A DNA stretch of 64,000 bases from Magicicada septendecula (GCA_034769895.1 CM068373.1:195962134-196026133), one strand, 5' to 3'. Positions 35,920 through 48,530 are shown, counted from the first letter of the stretch. Program-made: numbers and translations. The notes: generated from the sequence alone by a model not told the origin.

Positions 35920-37485
35920 TCACCTCACTCTGTCTCTCCTCACTGCGGGAAAATTTGCTCGATAATTATTTGAAGCGTGGGTGCCCCTATAATTATTATT
36001 GTAATTATTATTATTATTATTATTATTATCATATCTCCGGTCATTCCGGTTATCGTTTCTGTAGTAATTTCTTCCACCTTCCCTATCTTGGTATCTTGGA
36101 ACATTTCTCTGGTCGTTCCTTTCTGCTATGTGATTTCCATCACGGTTCTGTTCTTCCGGATATCTATTAGGGTAGCTGTCTCTTCTCATATTCCCTTCTT
36201 TAGCGCGATTGTCATAATTCATTTTCCTCTCATAATCAGTGAGTAACAAGGTCATCGCTTCTATAGTATTAGCTTGACTGGCAAATTGTGCTAAGCTTAC
36301 CGTTTCAGGAAAATGATGACTCAAAGCTTCCACCACATATCTGTCATACATGGGTGGATCTAAATATCTTGACCTGCAAACATGCGATAAAAAATACGAG
36401 GTTGGTGTTTGTCCTATACTTGGTTTGTACCTACCATATACTATGGTCTCCCGCACCCTTGTCTGTATGGATCGCGTCCAATATTTATTTTTCCAGCTAT
36501 CCACAAATTCCTGGTAGCTATTCAAGGTGTTTCTAACAGCATCCCACCAATAATCATTCATTTCATGGAACCCTTGGTCTAACATTAGCTTAGTTCTCTC
36601 CCATCTATTTTCCTTGGTACTATTAAAATATTCCTTCATTCTACTTAAAAACTCTATAGGATTTTTTATATATCCTTTCATATGTGGCACCTCATGACTA
36701 ATATTCTTGTCTTCTCGTATAACACATGTTTGATTACCATTTTGTTCTATTTCATTGACCCTTACTACTAATTGTCCCATGGTATCCTCTATTTTGGTAT
36801 TATTGCTGTCCAACTGTTGTCCAATGGATTGAATTTTGCTCGTTACCTCCTGTTTGTGTTCTACCAATTCTCTCATCATCTGTTCCATGATTTCTTGTTT
36901 ATTTTCTCCTAATTTATCTTCCACTTCAATAATTTTATTTATTACCTCTCCACGTAATTGAGTTAAATTTTCATCAGTTTTCTCAACTTTCTGGTTAGTT
37001 TCTGTAATTCTATTCCTTATTTCTGTTTTATACTCATCTAACTGTTGTTTCAATTCCTCTTTATTTTTCTCACTCTTTTCCTTCAATTGTCCTTTTAATT
37101 CCTCCTTATCTTCCCTCATTTGTTTCTTGAGTTCTTCAATATTTTGTTTTAATAAGTTTTCATTATCTAATTTCATTTGTTTCTTTAATGTTTCACTGTT
37201 ACTATCCATTTTCTTGTTCATTTTTTCAATATCCTCCTTCATTTCCTGTTTGTTCTTGTCCATTTTTCCATTAATTTCCTCCTTCATTTGTTTGACATTT
37301 TCGTTGGTTTTGGTATTCCCTTCCATTATAATTCTCATCATCTCCTGTAACTTATCGTCCATTGACTGGGTTGGTTTCTTTGGTTGGTCCCCTCGGGCAT
37401 CCCTTACTATTATTTCCATTTCAGTTTCTTCCTCTTCAACACTATTACTCCTTAATTCATATCGTTGCTCTGGTTTGTTAGCCAT
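35920..37485 (-). CDS. gag: Unit 8 Gag-like protein, 521 aa
   Basis: Open from the first ATG (37485). Private changes are GNTKTNE in the N-terminal part, QMMRELVEHKQ and IQSIGQQ in the coiled coil, and a Trp in DSWKNKYW of the capsid-like region. It ends PAVRRDRVR after the 70-nt deletion and has eight Asn in the run. Confidence 0.88.
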   Translation of the reverse strand: MANKPEQRYELRSNSVEEEETEMEIIVRDARGDQPKKPTQSMDDKLQEMMRIIMEGNTKTNENVKQMKEEINGKMDKNKQEMKEDIEKMNKKMDSNSETLKKQMKLDNENLLKQNIEELKKQMREDKEELKGQLKEKSEKNKEELKQQLDEYKTEIRNRITETNQKVEKTDENLTQLRGEVINKIIEVEDKLGENKQEIMEQMMRELVEHKQEVTSKIQSIGQQLDSNNTKIEDTMGQLVVRVNEIEQNGNQTCVIREDKNISHEVPHMKGYIKNPIEFLSRMKEYFNSTKENRWERTKLMLDQGFHEMNDYWWDAVRNTLNSYQEFVDSWKNKYWTRSIQTRVRETIVYGRYKPSIGQTPTSYFLSHVCRSRYLDPPMYDRYVVEALSHHFPETVSLAQFASQANTIEAMTLLLTDYERKMNYDNRAKEGNMRRDSYPNRYPEEQNRDGNHIAERNDQRNVPRYQDREGGRNYYRNDNRNDRRYDNNNNNNNNYNNNYRGTHASNNYRANFPAVRRDRVR

Positions 37486-37612
37486 TTTACAATCTTTAAC
37501 TTAATTTAAATTACAAGGAAAAAAATTTTTATGCTAATTAAATTTAACAAAATTGTGTTATTTGGTTCTGGTTTAAAGAAAATCTTTGCTTTCACGTATG
37601 GGCGCCATTTTA

Positions 37613-38849
37613 TGTACTGTAAATAATTTCTGATATAATAATATTTAGTATTTGCACCACGTTGGATGCGTCATTTATGTGTTGTAATTATTTATATGTA
37701 TGATAATTAAGAAATGCACCTACTGTTATTATGTTTTTGTTTTTATTTACCAGTACATGTAAAGAAACTCTTTCTTTCAGGGTTAATGATTATTAAGTTA
37801 TTTGATCGTATTTACGATTGTATCTATTATTTTCTTTTCTTTAAACCAAACCAGATTCAGTTAATATGTAGTATTTTGATAATTAACCATGTAAGAAATA
37901 AATAACATACTAATGTAACTTAACCGACTCTGAATTCTTCCAGCTGCCACGGGTTCACTTCTGGCTGTTGTTTACCTTTTTTCGAAAGCAATATTGGGCT
38001 CGGCAATCTGTTCCTTTACACAAATTTCTTATTGCTCTCACCGCTGAATGACGCTCTCCAGGACTACTGCAACACAGATGTCACCTCGGAACACTTAACT
38101 ATCCTTTATGGCCACTTAAACTCTTCTTCAGTCCAAGGTTTTCCTCTTCTGTCGTCGTTCTCTCAAGGATATTGTTATATTTCTCGTATTATTATTTATT
38201 TATTAAATATTATAATCAAAACTCTGGTATCACAATTTAAATTCCTTTACTGAATTTTCTTTTCCTTGTCACATTAACTTGATGATGTACAAATGTTATT
38301 TAATATAATTTAAGACTCTTCATGTAGTCACTATTAGATATATAATTAGACTCATAACGTTACTCTTAATGAATTTAATTTTATACTAACAACGTTACTC
38401 TTAAAGCATTTAATTTTAGACTAATAAACATTTTCTTCCTCACTATAAAATACAACTTTTTAACAATTTACAAAATTGCCCCTATGATAATTCCCTAATT
38501 TCTTTACATCTGTTTATCATATACCTATTAAAACATATATCATTTTTCTATTTCTTATTAAACATCTTTATTTTACCTGTAATATTCGTAATTCTATTGG
38601 TTATTTATTAAATTATAATTTTATTACTCTTTACTCATCTTATAATATTCATTCCAATTTTATATATTATTTTCTGAACATATAACTAAATATGGTTTTA
38701 TATCATATAGGAATCGACCTCTATGTTGACTGAGTAAGTCGATATTCCCAATGTTTTTTTGTTTACATTCAATACAAAATCTGCATCCTTTCTCTTTTAA
38801 AATTTATTATCTCCCTATTATGTACTGTGTGCATTTTAACAGCAGTACA
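37613..38849 (-). mobile_element. LTR 8 (1237 bp)
   Basis: Termini are intact. It differs from LTR 7 at only scattered bases, for example CTTGTCACATT near 38270. The primer-binding site is at 37590-37607. Confidence 0.75.
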
Positions 38850-40161
38850 TAATACCTTCCCTTATTTCATAATTTCAGATACAATTTTAGATGAAATTTT
38901 GAAATAACCAACATAGTCTAATCTTAACATTTAAACATCTGATTAATTAGGTATTTGTACCTCACAAAATTCTTTTAACAAATTAGTTTTTTCTTTTATT
39001 AATATTACAAATATGATTCCTTATTATCATGAATCATGATATATTAAATACTTATTGATGACTTAAAACAACGTTAATTAAACCAACTGGTTTTACATCA
39101 AAATAATAAAAAACAATTGTGCCTAATTTTATGGCTAAAAAACTCACAAACATGACTAAAACATTCTCTTTCTTTCGGACCTCACCTTCCAAATCCTGGT
39201 CGTACATTTCCTGTATTCTTTATTTCAGAATTCCTACTCCTTTATTTATATATGAAATTATCTGTTGTATTACTATTATATCTTCTTTCCTTCTTAAAAT
39301 CAATTATTTCCCAAGTTTATCTTACTTCTATAATCATTCTTGTGACATTCTTTATTAATTATACATTTTGGATCTGGTTTTATTTATTTATCTATTTATT
39401 TGTGAGTTTCCCTCTAATATTTAATTTTCCTAAACCTTCCTAACATTGTACCTGGAATCGAATCGGTGGTGCTCTATCGGCTTACCAATACCGTCATCCA
39501 TTACATACTTTCTGAGATCAGAGGAACATCGTCTCTGCCCAGTTAAATGATTGCTGGAATATTCTACAGTCAATCTTCATTAATAAACCTCGTAAGGTAG
39601 TCATCATGTGACCTTCAATAAAATAATTAATAATAATAATACTCTAGGGATTATTCACTGTACTTTAACTCAGATCATATTATTTCTTCATATTAATTCT
39701 TCCTTCTATTTTACACTTCTCATCTCCAATACTTGGCTATTTTATTGACATTTATTAATTGGCTTTCTTACAGATAATTCTTAAATATTTGTTTTTTTCT
39801 TTTCTTGTGATCCTTTTGACGGTTCCATTTTGTCTTCTTCATTCTCTTATCTTCCTTGGTTCATACTCCTTTATTACCAATACAGCTGGTTATGAGATCT
39901 TGGTTAGTATTATACATTACATCATGTAATTATATTCTTCTGACACAATCATTATTATTCTTTTTACATTATAAATTACGTTTCTCACTATTATATTACA
40001 TCAGATACACTCATTTTGTTTTTTGGTTTTGATGATTTTTATTAGGTTTAATCAGTGTTATTTTTCTTTTTCTTGCTAAATTATTTTTCTCGTTTATCTT
40101 CAATAAGTTGTTCTTATTATATTTTGAATTTTGATATTTTTTCTCTTCCAAATTATGTTGT
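38850..40161 (-). other. Unit 9 3' internal region, no recognisable gene
   Basis: A 2-nt deletion (AGTTTATCTT for AGTTTAAATCTT) near 39318 breaks the plus-strand hydrophobic frame present in other units, which supports that frame being fortuitous. No coding frame is supported on the minus strand. Confidence 0.65.
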
Positions 40162-40628
40162 TCAAATATCTTGTGTAAGCTGTCCTACTTCGTTTTGAAT
40201 TTTCATATATACTACAAATGTTAATGGTATCACCCTTCCATTGAATTGTACATTCATCATTATCTGTTTGCGAGCAGTTCGATTGGCTCTTCCTGTTACA
40301 CCCACTATAGTAATTTTGCTCACAGGAAATTCATAAATTCTATTAGCCTTTCCTTCGGATACATGATTCCCTTTCCCATTTCTTTTAATTCATGGTATTT
40401 AGTCATACTCATCAATGATATTTCGGCACCAGTATCAATAATCAAATTTTGATTGGTTTTCCCATATTGACCGGTAATAGACACTACGTCACTTTCAATT
40501 ATATTTTTACTGATTCTCTCGTTGTCCATAAAATCCTGACCTAAACTGGTTATCCAAGACAGTGATCGGCTATTTGACTGTGGTTGACCACTGCACTCAC
40601 TCACAGTCTTCTCTAGTTTTCCTGATTT
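40162..40628 (-). pseudogene. Unit 9 protease fragment, frameshifted
   Basis: DTGA is present. This is the last unit (left to right) to carry the 1-nt deletion, which marks the border between blocks C and D. Confidence 0.8.
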
Positions 40629-40734
40629 TCATTTATGGTTACTCTCTCCTCTCTCCTTCCTTCCTGTTGACTATTTTCTGACTGGGAAAGGGAACTATGT
40701 TGCTCTCTATTTCTTAACTGTTCATAGTTGTTGT

Positions 40735-42294
40735 TCACCTCACTCTGTCTCTCCTCACTGCGGGAAAATTTGCTCGATAATTATTTGAAGCGTGGGTGCC
40801 CCTATAATTATTATTGTAATTATTATTATTATTATTATCATATCTCCGGTCATTCCGGTTATCGTTTCTGTAGTAATTTCTTCCACCTTCCCTATCTTGG
40901 TATCTTGGAACATTTCTCTGGTCGTTCCTTTCTACTATGTGATTTCCATCACGGTTCTGTTCTTCCGGATATCTATTAGGGTAGCTGTCTCTTCTCATAT
41001 TCCCTTCTTTAGCGCGATTGTCATAATTCATTTTCCTCTCATAATCAGTGAGTAACAAGGTCATCGCTTCTATAGAATTAGCTTGACTGGCAAATTGTGC
41101 TAAGCTTACCGTTTCAGGAAAATGATGACTCAAAGCTTCCACCACATATCTGTCATACATGGGTGGATCTAAATATCTTGACCTGCAAACATGCGATAAA
41201 AAATACGAGGTTGGTGTTTGTCCTATACTTGGTTTGTACCTACCATATACTATGGTCTCCCGCACCCTTGTCTGTATAGATCGCGTCCAATATTTATTTT
41301 TCGAGCTATCCACAAATTCCTGGTAGCTATTCAAGGTGTTTCTAACAGCATCCCACCAATAATCATTCATTTCATGGAACCCTTGGTCTAACATTAGCTT
41401 AGTTCTCTCCCATCTATTTTCCTTTGTACTATTAAAATATTCCTTCATTCTACTTAAAAACTCTATAGGATTTTTTATATATCCTTTCATATGTGGCACC
41501 TCATGACTAATATTCTTGTCTTCTCGTATAACACATGTTTGATTACCATTTTGTTCTATTTCATTGACCCTTACTACTAATTGTCCCATGGTATCCTCTA
41601 TTTTGGTATTATTGCTGTCCAACTGTTGTCCCATGGATTGAATTTTGCTCATTACCTCCTGTTTGTGTTTTACCAATTCTCTCGTCATCTGTTCCATGAT
41701 TTCTTGTTTATTTTCTCCTAATTTCTCTTCCACTTCAATAATTTTATTTATTACCTCTCCACGTAATTGAGTTAAATTTTCATCAGTTTTCTCAACTTTC
41801 TGGTCAGTTTCTGTAATTCTATTCCTTATTTCTGTTTTATACTCATCTAACTGTTGTTTCAATTCCTCTTTATTTTTCTCACTCTTTTCCTTCAATTGTC
41901 CTTTTAATTCCTCCTTATCTTCCCTCATTTGTTTCTTGAGTTCTTCAATATTTTGTTTTAATAAGTTTTCATTATCTAATTTCATTTGTTTCTTTAATGT
42001 TTCACTGTTACTATCCATTTTCTTGTTCATTTTTTCAATATCCTCCTTCATTTCCTGTTTGTTCTTGTCCATTTTTCCATTAATTTCCTCCTTCATTTGT
42101 TTGACATTTTCGTTGGTTTTGTTATTCCCTTCCATTATAATTCTCATCATCTCCTGTAACTTATCGTCCATTGACTGGGTTGGTTTCTTTGGTTGGTCCC
42201 CTCGGGCATCCCTTACTATTATTTCCATTTCAGTTTCTTCCTCTTCAACACTATTACTCCTTAATTCATATCGTTGCTCTGGTTTGTTAGCCAT
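40735..42294 (-). CDS. gag: Unit 9 Gag-like protein, 519 aa
   Basis: Open from the first ATG (42294), with six Asn in the run and the 70-nt-deletion terminus. Private changes are TETDQKVE and QEVMSKIQ in the coiled coil and QANSIEAM in the C-terminal capsid-like part. Confidence 0.88.
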   Translation of the reverse strand: MANKPEQRYELRSNSVEEEETEMEIIVRDARGDQPKKPTQSMDDKLQEMMRIIMEGNNKTNENVKQMKEEINGKMDKNKQEMKEDIEKMNKKMDSNSETLKKQMKLDNENLLKQNIEELKKQMREDKEELKGQLKEKSEKNKEELKQQLDEYKTEIRNRITETDQKVEKTDENLTQLRGEVINKIIEVEEKLGENKQEIMEQMTRELVKHKQEVMSKIQSMGQQLDSNNTKIEDTMGQLVVRVNEIEQNGNQTCVIREDKNISHEVPHMKGYIKNPIEFLSRMKEYFNSTKENRWERTKLMLDQGFHEMNDYWWDAVRNTLNSYQEFVDSSKNKYWTRSIQTRVRETIVYGRYKPSIGQTPTSYFLSHVCRSRYLDPPMYDRYVVEALSHHFPETVSLAQFASQANSIEAMTLLLTDYERKMNYDNRAKEGNMRRDSYPNRYPEEQNRDGNHIVERNDQRNVPRYQDREGGRNYYRNDNRNDRRYDNNNNNNYNNNYRGTHASNNYRANFPAVRRDRVR

Positions 42295-42421
42295 TTTACA
42301 ATCTTTAACTTAATTTAAATTACAAGGAAAAAAATTTTTATGCTAATTAAATTTAACAAAATTGTGTTATTTGGTTCTGGTTTAAAGAAAATCTTTGCTT
42401 TCACGTATGGGCGCCATTTTA

Positions 42422-43658
42422 TGTACTGTAAATAATTTCTGATATAATAATATTTAGTATTTGCGCCACGTTGGATGCGTCATTTATGTGTTGTAATTAT
42501 TTATATGTATGGTAATTAAGAAATGCACCTACTGTTATTATTTTTTTGTTTTTATTTACCAGTACATGTAAAGAAACTCTTTCTTTCAGGGTTAATGATT
42601 ATTAAGTTATTTGATTGTATTTACGATTGTATCTATTATTTTCTTTTCTTTAAACCAAACCAGATTCAGTTAATATGTAGTATTTTGATAATTAACCATG
42701 TAAGAAATAAATAACATACTAATGTAACTTAACCGACTCTGAATTCTTCCAGCTGCCACGGGTTCACTTCTGGCTGTTGTTTACCTTTTTTCGAAAGCAA
42801 TATTGGGCTCGGCAATCTGTTCCTTTACACAAATTTCTTATTGCTCTCACCGCTGAATGACGCTCTCCAGGACTACTGCAACACAGATGTCACCTCGGAA
42901 CACTTAACTATCCTTTATGGCCACTTAAACTCTTCTTCAGTCCAAGGTTTTCCTCTTCTGTCGTCGTTCTCTCAAGGATATTGTTATATTTCTCGTATTA
43001 TTATTTATTTATTAAATATTATAATCAAAACTCTGGTATCACAATTTAAATTCCTTTACTGAATTTTCTTTTCCTTGTTACATTAACTTGATGATGTACA
43101 AATGTTATTTAATATAATTTAAGACTCTTCATGTAGTCACTATTAGATATATAATTAGACTCATAACGTTACTCTTAATGAATTTAATTTTATACTAACA
43201 ACGTTACTCTTAAAGCATTTAATTTTAGACTAATAAACATTTTCTTCCTCACTATAAAATACAACTTTTTAACAATTTACAAAATTGCCCCTATGATAAT
43301 TCCCTAATTTCTTTACATCTGTTTATCATATACCTATTAAAACATATATCATTTTTCTATTTCTTATTAAACATCTTTATTTTACCTGTAATATTCGTAA
43401 TTCTATTGGTTATTTATTAAATTATAATTTTATTACTCTTTACTCATCTTATAATATTCATTCCAATTTTATATATTATTTTCTGAACATATAACTAAAT
43501 ATGGTTTTATATCATATAGGAATCGACCTCTATGTTGACTGAGTAAGTCGATATTCCCAATGTTTTTTTGTTTATATTCAATACAAAATCTGCATCCTTT
43601 CTCTTTTAAAATTTATTATCTCCCTATTATGTACTGTGTGCATTTTAACAGCAGTACA
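42422..43658 (-). mobile_element. LTR 9 (1237 bp)
   Basis: Termini are intact. Small private changes occur at TTATTATTTTTTTG near 42540 and TTTGATTGTA near 42611. The primer-binding site is at 42399-42416. Confidence 0.75.
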
Positions 43659-44965
43659 TAATACCTTCCCTTATTTCATAATTTCAGATACAATTTTAGA
43701 TGAAATTTTGAAATAACCAACATAGTCTAATCTTAACATTTAAACATCTGATTAATTAGGTATTTGTACCTCACAAAATTCTTTTAACAAATTAGTTTTT
43801 TCTTTTATTAATATTACAAATATGATTCCATATTATCATGAATCATGATATATTAAATACTTATTGATGACTTAAAACAACGTTAATTAAACCAACTGGT
43901 TTTACATCAAAATAATAAAAAAAAATTGTGCCTAATTTTATGGCTAAAAAACTCACAAACATGTCTAAAACATTCTCTTTCTTTCGGACCTCACCTTCCA
44001 AATCCTGGTCGTACATTTCCTGTATTCTTTATTTCAGAATTCCTACTCCTTTATTTATATATGAAATTATCTGTTGTATTACTATTATATCTTCTTTCCT
44101 TCTTAAAATCAATTATTTCCCAAGTTTAAATCTTACTTCTATAATCATTCTAGTGACATTCTTTATTAATTATACATTTTGGATCTGGTTTTATTTATTT
44201 ATCTATTTATTTGTGAGTTTCCCTCTAAAATTTAATTTTCCTAAACCTTCCTAACATTGTACCTGGAATCGAATCGGTGGTGCTCTATCGGCTTACCAAT
44301 ACCGTCATCCATTACATACTTTCTGAGATCAGAGGAATATCGTCTCTGCCCAGTTAAATGATTGCTGGAATATTCTACAGTCAATCTTCATTAATAAACC
44401 TCGTAAGGTAGTCATCATGTGACCTTCAATAAAATAATTAATAATAATAATACTCTAGGGATTATTCACTGTACTTTAACTCAGATCATATTATTTCTTC
44501 ATATTAATTCTTCCTTCTATTATACACTTCTCATCTCCAATACTTGGCTATTTTATTGACAATTATTAATTGGCTTTCTTACAGATAATTCTTAAATATT
44601 TGTTTTTTTCTTTTCTTGTGATCCTTTTGACGGTTCCATTTTGTCTTCTTCATTCTCTTATCTTCCTTGGTTCATACTCCTTTATTACCAATACAGCTGG
44701 TTATGAGATCTTGGTTAGTATTATACATTACATCATGTAATTATATTCTTCTGACACAATCATTATTATTCTTTTTACATTATACATTACGTTTCTCACT
44801 ATTATATTACATCAGATACACTCATTTTGTTTTTGATGATTTTTATTAGGTTTAATCAGTGTTATTTTTCTTTTTCTTGGTAAATTATTTTTCTCGTTTA
44901 TCTTCAATAAGTTGTTCTTATTATATTTTGAATTTTGATATTTTTTCTCTTCCAAATTATGTTGT
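43659..44965 (-). other. Unit 10 3' internal region, no recognisable gene
   Basis: A 7-nt shortening near 44830 (ATTTTGTTTTTGATG) and several private substitutions distinguish it. The left part resembles block C, whereas the protease to its right is of block D type. No coding frame is supported. Confidence 0.65.
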
Positions 44966-45433
44966 TCAAATATCTTGTGTAAGCTGTCCTACTTCGTTTT
45001 GAATTTTCATATATACTACAAATGTTAATGGTATCACCCTTCCATTGAATTGTACATTCATCATTATTTGTTTGCGAGCAGTTCGATTGGCTCGTCCTGT
45101 TACACCCACTATAGTAATTTTGCTAACAGGTAATTCATAAATTCTATTAGCCTTTCCTTCGGATGACATGATTCCCTTTTCCATTTCTTTTAATTCATGG
45201 TATTTAGTCATACTCATCAATGATATTTCGGCACCAGTATCAATAATCAAATTTTGATTGGTTTTCCCATATTGACCGGTAATAGACACTACGTCACTTT
45301 CAATTATATTTTTACTGATTCTCTCGTTGTCCATAAAATCCTGACCTAAACTGGTTACCCAAGACAGTGATCGGCTATTTGACTGTGGTTGACCACTGCA
45401 CTCACTCACAGTCTTCTCTAGTTTTCCTGATTT
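44966..45433 (-). CDS. Unit 10 retropepsin-like protease, longest correct frame (partial)
   Basis: This copy lacks the 1-nt deletion of units 1-9. The frame from the GTG at 45409 runs 147 codons, with about eight more codons open upstream in the -1 frame to gag. Asp57-Thr58-Gly59-Ala60 (counting from that GTG) is the catalytic motif. A flap-like ITIVGVTG and a strand IPLTFVVY follow. The frame then ends, without the ILG-D type motif expected in a full retropepsin domain, so activity is doubtful. No ATG start fits, so expression would depend on -1 frameshifting from gag. In this unit gag stops early at 45517, which would prevent that. Confidence 0.75.
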   Translation of the reverse strand, partial: KSGKLEKTVSECSGQPQSNSRSLSWVTSLGQDFMDNERISKNIIESDVVSITGQYGKTNQNLIIDTGAEISLMSMTKYHELKEMEKGIMSSEGKANRIYELPVSKITIVGVTGRANRTARKQIMMNVQFNGRVIPLTFVVYMKIQNEVGQLTQDI

Positions 45434-45516
45434 TCATTTATGGTTACTCTCTCCTCTCTCCTTCCTTCCTGTTGACTATTTTCTGACTGGGAAAGGGAAC
45501 TATGTTGCTCTCTATT

Positions 45517-47166
45517 TCATAACTGTTCATAGTTGTTGTTCACCTCACTCTGTCTCTCCTCACTGCGAGAATACATATTTCGATCAGTCTCCCTCGGGTA
45601 ACGACTATTGTAAATTCGGGAATCATAATTTCGGCGTATAAAATTTGTTCGATAATTATTTGAAGTGTGGTTGCCCCTATAATTATTATTGTAATTATTA
45701 TTATTATTATCATATCTCCGGTCATTCCGGTTATCGTTTCTGTAGTAATTTCTTCCACCTTCCCTAACTTGGTATCTTGGAACATTTCTCTGGTCGTTCC
45801 TTTCTGCTATGTGATTTCCATCACGGTTCTGTTCTTCCGGATATCTATTAGGGTAGCTGTCTCTTCTCATATTCCCTTCTTTAGCGCGATTGTCACAATT
45901 CATTTTCCTCTCATAATCAGTGAGTAACAAGGTCATCGCTTCTATAGTATTAGCTTGTCTGGCAAATTGTGCTAAGCTTACCGTTTCAGGAAAATGATGA
46001 CTCAAAGCTTCCACCACATATCTGTCATCCATGGGTGGATCTAAATATCTTGCCCTGGAAACATGCGATAAAAAATACGAGGTTGGTGTTTGTCCTATAC
46101 TTGGTTTGTACCTACCATATAATATGGTCTCCCGCACCCTTGTCTGTATGGATCGCGTCCAATATTTATTTTTATAGCTATCCACAAATTCCTGGTAGCT
46201 ATTCACGGTGTTTCTAACAGCATCCCACCAATAATCATTCATTTCATGGAACCCTTGATCTAACATTAGCTTAATTCTCTCCCATCTATTTTCCTTGGTA
46301 CTATTAAAATATTCCTTCATTCTACTTAAAAACTCCATAGGATTTTTTATATATCCTTTCATATGTGGCACCTCATGACTAATATTCTTGTCTTCTCGTA
46401 TAACACATGTTTGATTACCATTTTGTTCTATTTCATTGACCCTTACTACTAATTGTCCCATGGTATCCTCTATTTTGGTATTATTGCTGTCCAACTGTTG
46501 TCCCATGGATTGAATATTGCTCGTTACCTCCTGTTTGTGTTTTACCAATTCTCTCGTCATCTGTTCCATGATTTCTTGTTTATTTTCTCCTAATTTCTCT
46601 TCCACTTCAATAATTTTATTTATTACCTCTCCACGTAATTGAGTTAAATTTTCATCAGTTTTCTCAACTTTCTGGTTAGTTTCTGTAATTCTATTCCTTA
46701 TTTCTGTTTTATACTCATCTAACTGTTGTTTCAATTCCTCTTTATTTTTCTCACTCTTTTCCTTCAATTGTCCTTTTAATTCCTCCTTATCTTCCCTCAT
46801 TTGTTTCTTGAGTTCTTCAATATTTTGTTTTAATAAGTTTTCATTATCTAATTTCATTTGTTTCTTTAATGTTTCACTGTTACTATCAATTTTCTTGTTC
46901 ATTTTTTCAATATCCTCCTTCATTTCCTGTTTGTTCTTGTCCATTTTTCCATTAATTTCCTCCTTCATTTGTTTGACATTTTCGATGGTTTTGTTATTCC
47001 CTTCCATTATAATTCTCATCATCTCCTGTAACTTATCGTCCATTGACTGGGTTGGTTTCTTTGGTTGGTCCCCTCGGGCATCCCTTACTATTATTTCCAT
47101 TTCAGTTTCTTCCTCTTCAACACTATTACTCCTTAATTCATATCGTTGCTCTGGTTTGTTAGCCAT
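45517..47166 (-). CDS. gag: Unit 10 Gag-like protein, 549 aa
   Basis: This is the longest gag of the array with its first ATG (47166) in frame. Rough domains: 1-40 charged tip, 43-250 coiled coil, 263-420 Ty3/Gypsy capsid-like region, 421-549 Arg/Asn/Tyr-rich basic tail with five Asn in the run. No cysteine-histidine zinc knuckle is present. It lacks the 70-nt deletion, so the tail is the long form. It ends at TGA (45517-45519), where unit 11 has AGA. Private changes include KTIENV and KKIDSN in the coiled coil and ARQANTIEAM in the capsid-like part. Strings NTVNSYQ, HVSRARYL and YQVREGG are shared with unit 11 only. Confidence 0.9.
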   Translation of the reverse strand: MANKPEQRYELRSNSVEEEETEMEIIVRDARGDQPKKPTQSMDDKLQEMMRIIMEGNNKTIENVKQMKEEINGKMDKNKQEMKEDIEKMNKKIDSNSETLKKQMKLDNENLLKQNIEELKKQMREDKEELKGQLKEKSEKNKEELKQQLDEYKTEIRNRITETNQKVEKTDENLTQLRGEVINKIIEVEEKLGENKQEIMEQMTRELVKHKQEVTSNIQSMGQQLDSNNTKIEDTMGQLVVRVNEIEQNGNQTCVIREDKNISHEVPHMKGYIKNPMEFLSRMKEYFNSTKENRWERIKLMLDQGFHEMNDYWWDAVRNTVNSYQEFVDSYKNKYWTRSIQTRVRETILYGRYKPSIGQTPTSYFLSHVSRARYLDPPMDDRYVVEALSHHFPETVSLAQFARQANTIEAMTLLLTDYERKMNCDNRAKEGNMRRDSYPNRYPEEQNRDGNHIAERNDQRNVPRYQVREGGRNYYRNDNRNDRRYDNNNNNYNNNYRGNHTSNNYRTNFIRRNYDSRIYNSRYPRETDRNMYSRSEERQSEVNNNYEQL

Positions 47167-47293
47167 TTTACAATCTTTAACTTAATTTAAATTACAAGGA
47201 AAAAAATTTTTATGCTAATTAAATTTAACAAAATTGTGTTATTTGGTTCTGGTTTAAAGAAAATCTTTGCTTTCACGTATGGGCGCCATTTTA

Positions 47294-48530
47294 TGTACTG
47301 TAAATAATTTCTGATATAATAATATTTAGTATTTGCACCACGTTGGATGCGTCATTTATGTGTTGTAATTATTTATATGTATGGTAATTAAGAAATGCAC
47401 CTACTGTTATTATGTTTTTGTTTTTATTTACCAGTACATGTAAAGAAACTCTTTCTTTCAGGGTTAATGATTATTAAGTTATTTGATCGTATTTACGATT
47501 GTATCTATTATTTTCTTTTCTTTAAACCAAACCAGATTCAGTTAATATGTAGTATTTTGATAATTAACCATGTAAGAAATAAATAACATACTAATGTAAC
47601 TTAACCGACTCTGAATTCTTCCAGCTGCCACGGGTTCACTTCTGGCTGTTGTTTACCTTTTTTCGAAAGCAATATTGGGCTCGGCAATCTGTTCCTTTAC
47701 ACAAATTTCTTATTGCTCTCACCGCTGAATGACGCTCTCCAGGACTACTGCAACACAGATGTCACCTCGGAACACTTAACTATCCTTTATGGCCACTTAA
47801 ACTCTTCTTCAGTCCAAGGTTTTCCTCTTCTGTCGTCGTTCTATCAAGGATATTGTTATATTTCTCGTATTATTATTTATTTATTAAATATTATAATCAA
47901 AACTCTGGTATCACAATTTAAATTCCTTTACTGAATTTTCTTTTCCTTGTTACATTAACTTGATGATGTACAAATGTTATTTAATATAATTTAAGACTCT
48001 TCATGTAGTCACTATTAGATATATAATTAGACTCATAACGTTACTCTTAATGAATTTAATTTTATACTAATAACGTTACTCTTAAAGCATTTAATTTTAG
48101 ACTAATAAACATTTTCTTCCTCACTATAAAATACAACTTTTTAACAATTTACAAAATTGCCCCTATGATAATTCCCTAATTTCTTTACATCTGTTTATCA
48201 TATACCTATTAAAACATATATCATTTTTCTATTTCTTATTAAACATCTTTATTTTACCTGTAATATTCGTAATTCTATTGGTTATTTACTAAATTATAAT
48301 TTTATTACTCTTTACTCATCTTATAATATTCATTCCAATTTTATATATTATTTTCTGAACATATAACTAAATATGGTTTTATATCATATAGGAATCGACC
48401 TCTATGTTGACTGAGTAAGTCGATATTCCCAATGTTTTTTTGTTTACATTCAATACAAAATCTGCATCCTTTCTCTTTTAAAATTTATTATCTCCCTATT
48501 ATGTACTGTGTGCATTTTAACAGCAGTACA
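47294..48530 (-). mobile_element. LTR 10 (1237 bp)
   Basis: Termini are intact. TTATTTACTAAATT near 48284 replaces TTATTTATTAAATT. It has the TTCTATCAAGG form, unlike LTRs 6-9. The primer-binding site is at 47271-47288. Confidence 0.75.
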
